In this document: positions 14,994 through 18,232 of the stretch, one piece after another | Layout: each line of letters begins with the position of its first letter | Numbering within the stretch: position 1 is the first letter of the stretch | Source: Chloroflexia bacterium | Lineage (GTDB): Bacteria; Chloroflexota; Chloroflexia; Thermomicrobiales; JALYUS01 | NCBI GenBank assembly: GCA_025924435.1 | Contig: JAICIL010000054.1 | Location: forward strand, 1-18,232 | Direction: 5' to 3' | DNA: 18,232 nucleotides | Translations under genes and position numbers: made by a program | The notes under the pieces: generated by a model | Database searches by the model: none | Seen by the model: the letters and a program-made list of their open reading frames with translations, nothing else | Told to the model about the DNA's origin: nothing

Positions 14994-15057
14994 GCGATGA
15001 GCAATGCGTGGAGAGTCAGCCCCTCCTCATTGCTCATCGCATTCCCCCCGAGGGGGA
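14994..15057 (-). repeat. Heptamer-type inverted repeat and GC hairpin after the cupredoxin gene
   Basis: GCGATGAGCAATG (14994-15006) and CATTGCTCATCGC (15028-15040) are perfect 13-bp inverted copies; the sequence belongs to the same AGCAATGAG word family seen inside the Asp-box gene. Next to it TCCCCC-CGA-GGGGGA (15043-15057) forms a small hairpin 13 bp after the - strand stop at 15070. Together they may terminate the cupredoxin transcript. Confidence 0.65.
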
Positions 15058-15069
15058 TCCGCCCGTTGC

Positions 15070-16209
15070 TTACTTGACGGTGAAGCCTTTAATCATGCCG
15101 AGATGGAGGTGCGAATCGCCATTCGGCTTCGACTGATCGGGGACGTTACAAACGGCGACGTAATTGCCCGGCTTGAGATCGAGCACAACGATGCCGGTGA
15201 CGCCCTTGGTGATCGCCTGCATGCCGCCCATGGAGATTGCGGGCGGCGGCCCGGCGGGCGGCGCGGTCGGTGGCGCGTCGAAGAACTTCTTAAAGTCGTC
15301 CACCGTCTTGTCGGGGAGGAGTTGGTTGACCGCGAACTCGTGGAACTGCGCGCCGGTATTGACGACGGTGTACATGCTCCGCCCGGCGGGGAGCGTATCG
15401 GGCATCGTGAAGTTGAAGTCGAAGAGGGTGATCGTGCCATTCACCGCCGGTGCGGGGGCGGCCGCCGCCGGTGCGGCCGTCACCTTCAGCGGCATCAACA
15501 TGCCTTTGGCGAGGTGGGGGAGGTGATCCGTGGGGCTTGGGATGAAGCAGGCGATCATGTACTGGCCCTCTTTGAGGTCCACGATCACCTCGGAACTCGC
15601 GCCGGGAGCGGCGGCGCCCGGCCCACCGGCGAGCGTGACGAGGCCGAAGGCGGCATCCGGCCCCTTCTGGAACGCCGCTCCCAGTTGCTCGAGGCTTACG
15701 CCCGTGTTGAGCAACATGAACTGCGCCTGATGATCTTCCTTGCCGGTGTTCTTCATCTGCACGCGGGTCAATCCACCGGGGATGCTGCCGAGCGTCTTGT
15801 AGCCGTAGTCGAACGCCTCGATGACCATCGTCTGGATACCGCCGCTGCCCGCGACGGCGCTGCCGGAGGCGGTCGTCGCGCTCACGCTACTGGCGACGGC
15901 GCTCCCGGCGGGCCGGGTGGCGACCGCCGCGCTGCCGATCGCCGTGGTGCTGGACGCCGTCGTGGATGCCGCCGGGGCGGTCGTGCCGGCGGCTGCGGAA
16001 CCGGCGGGCCGGGTGGCCGCGGCCACGCTCGCGGCGGCGGATGTCGGCGCAACGCTCGGCGCCGTGGTCGGCGCGGCCGCTTTCGGCGTGTCTGTCGCCG
16101 TGCTGCCGCCGCACGCCGCGAGGATCGCGCTCCCCGCCGCCGCGCCCGCACCCATCAGGAAATGGCGACGGCTGAGCCGCGCCCCGACATTTGCCCGTGT
16201 ACCGATCAA
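15070..16209 (-). CDS. Tat-exported lipoprotein with two cupredoxin-like domains
   Basis: A 379-residue exported protein. SRRHFL (13-18) is a twin-arginine motif and LAAC (30-33) a lipobox, so it should be exported folded and lipid-anchored at C33. Residues 35-123 are a low-complexity Ala/Ser/Thr/Pro linker with two copies of ATRPAGSA. Two related domains follow (about 124-243 and 255-379). Each has an NTG-x(3-4)-His segment, then Cys, His and Met near its end: H160, C221, H229 or H232, M237; and H290, C354, H367 or H369, M372. This is the ligand order of type 1 copper sites, suggesting an electron carrier or copper binder. The start is TTG at 16209: AGGAGG lies 6 nt upstream, while longer versions have no such site. 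Copper binding is inferred, not shown. Confidence 0.75.
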   Translation of the reverse strand: MIGTRANVGARLSRRHFLMGAGAAAGSAILAACGGSTATDTPKAAAPTTAPSVAPTSAAASVAAATRPAGSAAAGTTAPAASTTASSTTAIGSAAVATRPAGSAVASSVSATTASGSAVAGSGGIQTMVIEAFDYGYKTLGSIPGGLTRVQMKNTGKEDHQAQFMLLNTGVSLEQLGAAFQKGPDAAFGLVTLAGGPGAAAPGASSEVIVDLKEGQYMIACFIPSPTDHLPHLAKGMLMPLKVTAAPAAAAPAPAVNGTITLFDFNFTMPDTLPAGRSMYTVVNTGAQFHEFAVNQLLPDKTVDDFKKFFDAPPTAPPAGPPPAISMGGMQAITKGVTGIVVLDLKPGNYVAVCNVPDQSKPNGDSHLHLGMIKGFTVK

Positions 16210-16344
16210 GACGTTCCTCCTTCGATCTGTCCCCAGGAAGCCGCATGGTGCGCGCCGGTCAGGGTCGTGCACGCGTTCGGTAGAACGACGGAGGTTTCCG
16301 AACGGTTCTCGCCGGTGAAAATTGATTTCAGCGTGCCGGGGAGG

Positions 16345-18120
16345 CTACGGATCCGCGAGGGCGCGGACGGCGGCGAGGGTGTCAATCTCGTCGAGCGGCT
16401 TGTCGTCCCGCACGCGGAGGATGCGCGGGAAACGGAGCGCGTAGCCGCTCTTGTGCCGCTTGCTCTCCTGCACGGCGTCGAAGGTCACTTCGAGGATGAT
16501 GGCGGGTTCCACCGTGCGGACGCGGCCGAAATCCTGACGCGTATGGGCGAGGAACCACTCGGTCAGCGCGGCGATCTCGGCGTCCGTCAAGCCGCTGTAC
16601 GCCTTGCCGATATTGAGCAGCGTCGGGTCGCTCGCCGAGGCGCGGACGGCGAAGGTGTAGTCGGAGAGGACGTGCCGCCGCTTGCCGTGCCCCCACTCGA
16701 CCGCCGTCACGACGACATCGAGGCTGGCGAGCGCGCGCTTGACCTTGCGCCACTCCGCGCCGCGCCGCCCCGGTGTGTAGGCGGAATGCGGCAGTTTCAC
16801 CATCAGCCCCTCGTTGCCGCGCGCCCGCGCCGCCGCGAAGAGCGCCTCGATTTCGTCGGGAACCGTAACCCGCTGAGCGCGGGAGAGGCGGACGTGGGAG
16901 CATAACCCCCCGGCCCCCTTCCCGCGGGCGCCCTCCGGGCAGGAGGAAGGGGGAGATTCCCGAACGGCGGTTTCGGCACCGTTTCCGTCGCCCCCCACAC
17001 CATCAAGGGATATGTTCTCTTCCTGCAGGAGATCGGCGAGGAGGGTGCGGCGTTCGGTGAGCGGGCGGGCGAAGAGGAGGTCGCCGTCCCGATAGAGGAG
17101 GTCGAAGGCGACGAGCACGGCGGGGATGTCGCGCAGCACGTCGTCGGTGACCGTTTTCCGGCCAAGCCGCTGCTGGAACCGGGTGAACGGCAGCACCCTC
17201 CCCTCCCGCTCGCCGATGATCTCGCCGTCGAGGACGTAGGGGCCGGGGAGGGCGAGCAGCGGCGCGTGCAACTCCGGGAAACGATGCGTGATCTCGTCGA
17301 GCGTGCGGGAGTAGATGGCGAGCCGGTCGCCGTCGCGATGCACCTGCGCGCGGATGCCGTCGAACTTGTCCTCGACGAGCGCCCATCCCTCGGGGAGATT
17401 CGCCAGCGCCTCCTGGGGGGAGGCGGCGGGCGTGGCGAGCATCGCGCCGAGTGGATGGAAGAGGCGGAGCGCGGCGCGGTCGAGCGCGTCCGCCCGCGCG
17501 AGGACGGCGACTTCGCCGAGGTCGCCGAGCAGCATCGCGGCGTGGCTAACCGACGCGAGTGGCCGGCCGAAGCCGCGCGCCAGCGCATCCTCCACCAACC
17601 CCTGCTTCAGGCCGATGCGGAGGTCGCCGGAGACGAGTTTGACGAGGTAGGTCGCCTCCAAGGGCGTGGCGCGGCGCACGAGATTGGTGAGGAGCGCCGT
17701 TTTCGCCTTCGTGCCGGGCGTCACGGCGAGCGCCTCCACCGCCGTCTCGACCGTCGCGAGCGTCAGCGCCGATTCCTCCGGGAGATGGCCCGGCAAAATC
17801 TCCCGCGCCACTTCGCCCAATTCGCCGAGGCGCACGGAGAGCGGCGCGATCTCCTCCCGCGTCAGCCCGGAGAGCGCGACGAGCATCTGGACCGTTGCCG
17901 CACCGCCCACCTGCAGGACGCGCATATCGTGGCGCGGGAAGACCTGCCCCGCGATGTAGCGCGCCGCGATGGCGAGGTCGTTGTCGCCGAGCGTCGCGAA
18001 ATAGTCGGCGAGCAGGGCCATCTTCTCCAACTTCTTCGTCGTCCCGCGCACCCGCTCCGCCACCGCCGCCAGCGTCTCGAACGGCACGGACGCCCCTTCC
18101 TGCGCAAACGTCACCGCCAC
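16345..18120 (-). CDS. ATP-dependent DNA ligase (archaeal/LigB type) with in-frame repeat insertion
   Basis: A 591-residue DNA ligase. The N-terminal DNA-binding domain includes SGDLRIGLKQGLVEDAL (164-180). The nucleotidyltransferase core has motif I EDKFDGIR with AMP-accepting K252, motif III LDGEI (297-301), IIIa VAFDLLY, motif IV EGLMVK (437-442) and motif V WRKVKR; a C-terminal OB domain ends near PRILRVRDDK. It seals nicks using ATP; most bacteria rely on NAD-dependent LigA, so this is probably an accessory repair ligase. GTG at 18120 is preferred because GGGGG lies 6 nt upstream; the frame continues 30 codons upstream into repeat sequence. Residues about 374-410 (Gly/Ser/Pro-rich, with SPPSSCPEGARGKGAGG) are an insertion encoded by repeat DNA, between motifs IIIa and IV, where relatives have a short loop. 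Confidence 0.88.
   Translation of the reverse strand: MAVTFAQEGASVPFETLAAVAERVRGTTKKLEKMALLADYFATLGDNDLAIAARYIAGQVFPRHDMRVLQVGGAATVQMLVALSGLTREEIAPLSVRLGELGEVAREILPGHLPEESALTLATVETAVEALAVTPGTKAKTALLTNLVRRATPLEATYLVKLVSGDLRIGLKQGLVEDALARGFGRPLASVSHAAMLLGDLGEVAVLARADALDRAALRLFHPLGAMLATPAASPQEALANLPEGWALVEDKFDGIRAQVHRDGDRLAIYSRTLDEITHRFPELHAPLLALPGPYVLDGEIIGEREGRVLPFTRFQQRLGRKTVTDDVLRDIPAVLVAFDLLYRDGDLLFARPLTERRTLLADLLQEENISLDGVGGDGNGAETAVRESPPSSCPEGARGKGAGGLCSHVRLSRAQRVTVPDEIEALFAAARARGNEGLMVKLPHSAYTPGRRGAEWRKVKRALASLDVVVTAVEWGHGKRRHVLSDYTFAVRASASDPTLLNIGKAYSGLTDAEIAALTEWFLAHTRQDFGRVRTVEPAIILEVTFDAVQESKRHKSGYALRFPRILRVRDDKPLDEIDTLAAVRALADP
16914..16953. repeat. Hairpin repeat inserted in the DNA ligase gene
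   Basis: CCCCCTTCC (16914-16922) and GGAAGGGGG (16945-16953) are perfect inverted copies. Between them lies GCGCCCTCCGGGCAGGAG (16928-16945), which matches the word at 11561-11578 in the Asp-box gene at 15 of 18 positions. The three differences are all transitions. The element is read in frame by the ligase. Confidence 0.75.
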
Positions 18121-18143
18121 TGTCCACCCCCTGAAAGGAATCG

Positions 18144-18168
18144 AACCGCCCAGACGCCCAGAACACCC
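18144..18168. repeat. GC-shifted half copy of superfamily A repeat upstream of the ligase
   Basis: Units GCCCAGAC and GCCCAGAAC align with ACCAAGAC and ACCAAGAAC at 8120-8142, with the same two positions changed from A to G or C in each unit. No partner arm is visible before the window ends. The stretch 18121-18232 holds no gene that I can support; it is the upstream region of the ligase. Confidence 0.55.
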
Positions 18169-18232
18169 ACGGGGCGCCCGGCGGGCAGAAAAACCGCAAG
18201 ACAACCCCAATGCCCCCGCGGAGTTGGCAGGG

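Noticed and set aside
15004..16905. Long + strand open frame across the cupredoxin and ligase genes
   Set aside because: It crosses two real - strand genes and their intergenic region, and has no recognisable domain.
1..18232. tRNA, rRNA or other structured RNA gene
   Set aside because: Reading by eye I found no tRNA-like T-loop motif with matching arms and no rRNA-like segment; a covariance-model scan would be the decisive test.

Overview
This is a very GC-rich, densely coding bacterial segment, apparently chromosomal. The gene content and style fit an environmental bacterium of the Chloroflexota (Thermomicrobia/Anaerolineae-like) or a similar phylum. The clues are a Tat-exported lipoprotein with a long Ala/Ser/Thr/Pro linker, a stand-alone archaeal-type ATP-dependent DNA ligase, a cysteine-poor Mrp ATPase, an Asp-box beta-propeller next to an NHL propeller, and many dispersed hairpin-forming repeats. 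The phylum is an inference from style, not from a marker gene.

Layout. 1-405: the C-terminal end of an unidentified + strand gene (possibly a transposase) abuts a 3'-truncated Phd/YefM-type antitoxin on the - strand; no toxin gene is visible. 430-4426: a + strand run of a glycine oxidase-like FAD enzyme, a 3-hydroxyacyl-CoA dehydrogenase family protein, a cupin and a D-2-hydroxyacid dehydrogenase, the last two overlapping by 8 nt. It is closed by a perfect 16-bp hairpin that also serves the convergent - strand pair: a small secreted protein and an Mrp/ApbC-type Fe-S carrier ATPase. 6476-6881: a divergent intergenic region holding a 103-bp element with near-identical, self-palindromic 28-bp ends. 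6882-13475: a + strand run of a gulonolactone oxidase-like FAD enzyme, an SDR dehydrogenase, a 1090-aa Asp-box propeller and a six-bladed NHL propeller. 13577-18120: a - strand run of an M20 metallopeptidase, a duplicated cupredoxin lipoprotein and an ATP-dependent DNA ligase.

Functional reading. Two blocks are rich in NAD- and FAD-dependent dehydrogenases/oxidases (amine, hydroxyacyl, hydroxyacid, aldonolactone and SDR types), which suggests catabolism of sugar acids or related small organics. The remaining genes look like housekeeping or envelope functions. No classical defence system, phage, CRISPR array or RNA gene is visible.

The most distinctive signal is a set of dispersed repeats built on short units of about 7 or 9 bp, often as paired inverted copies. 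They sit between genes but also invade genes: one supplies the last 29 residues of the hydroxyacyl-CoA dehydrogenase, one supplies the stop codon of the M20 peptidase, two sit in frame in the Asp-box protein, and one sits in frame between motifs of the DNA ligase. An 18-bp word is shared by the propeller and ligase insertions. The two heptanucleotide arrays in the Asp-box gene are not multiples of 3, so loss or gain of one unit would shift the frame.
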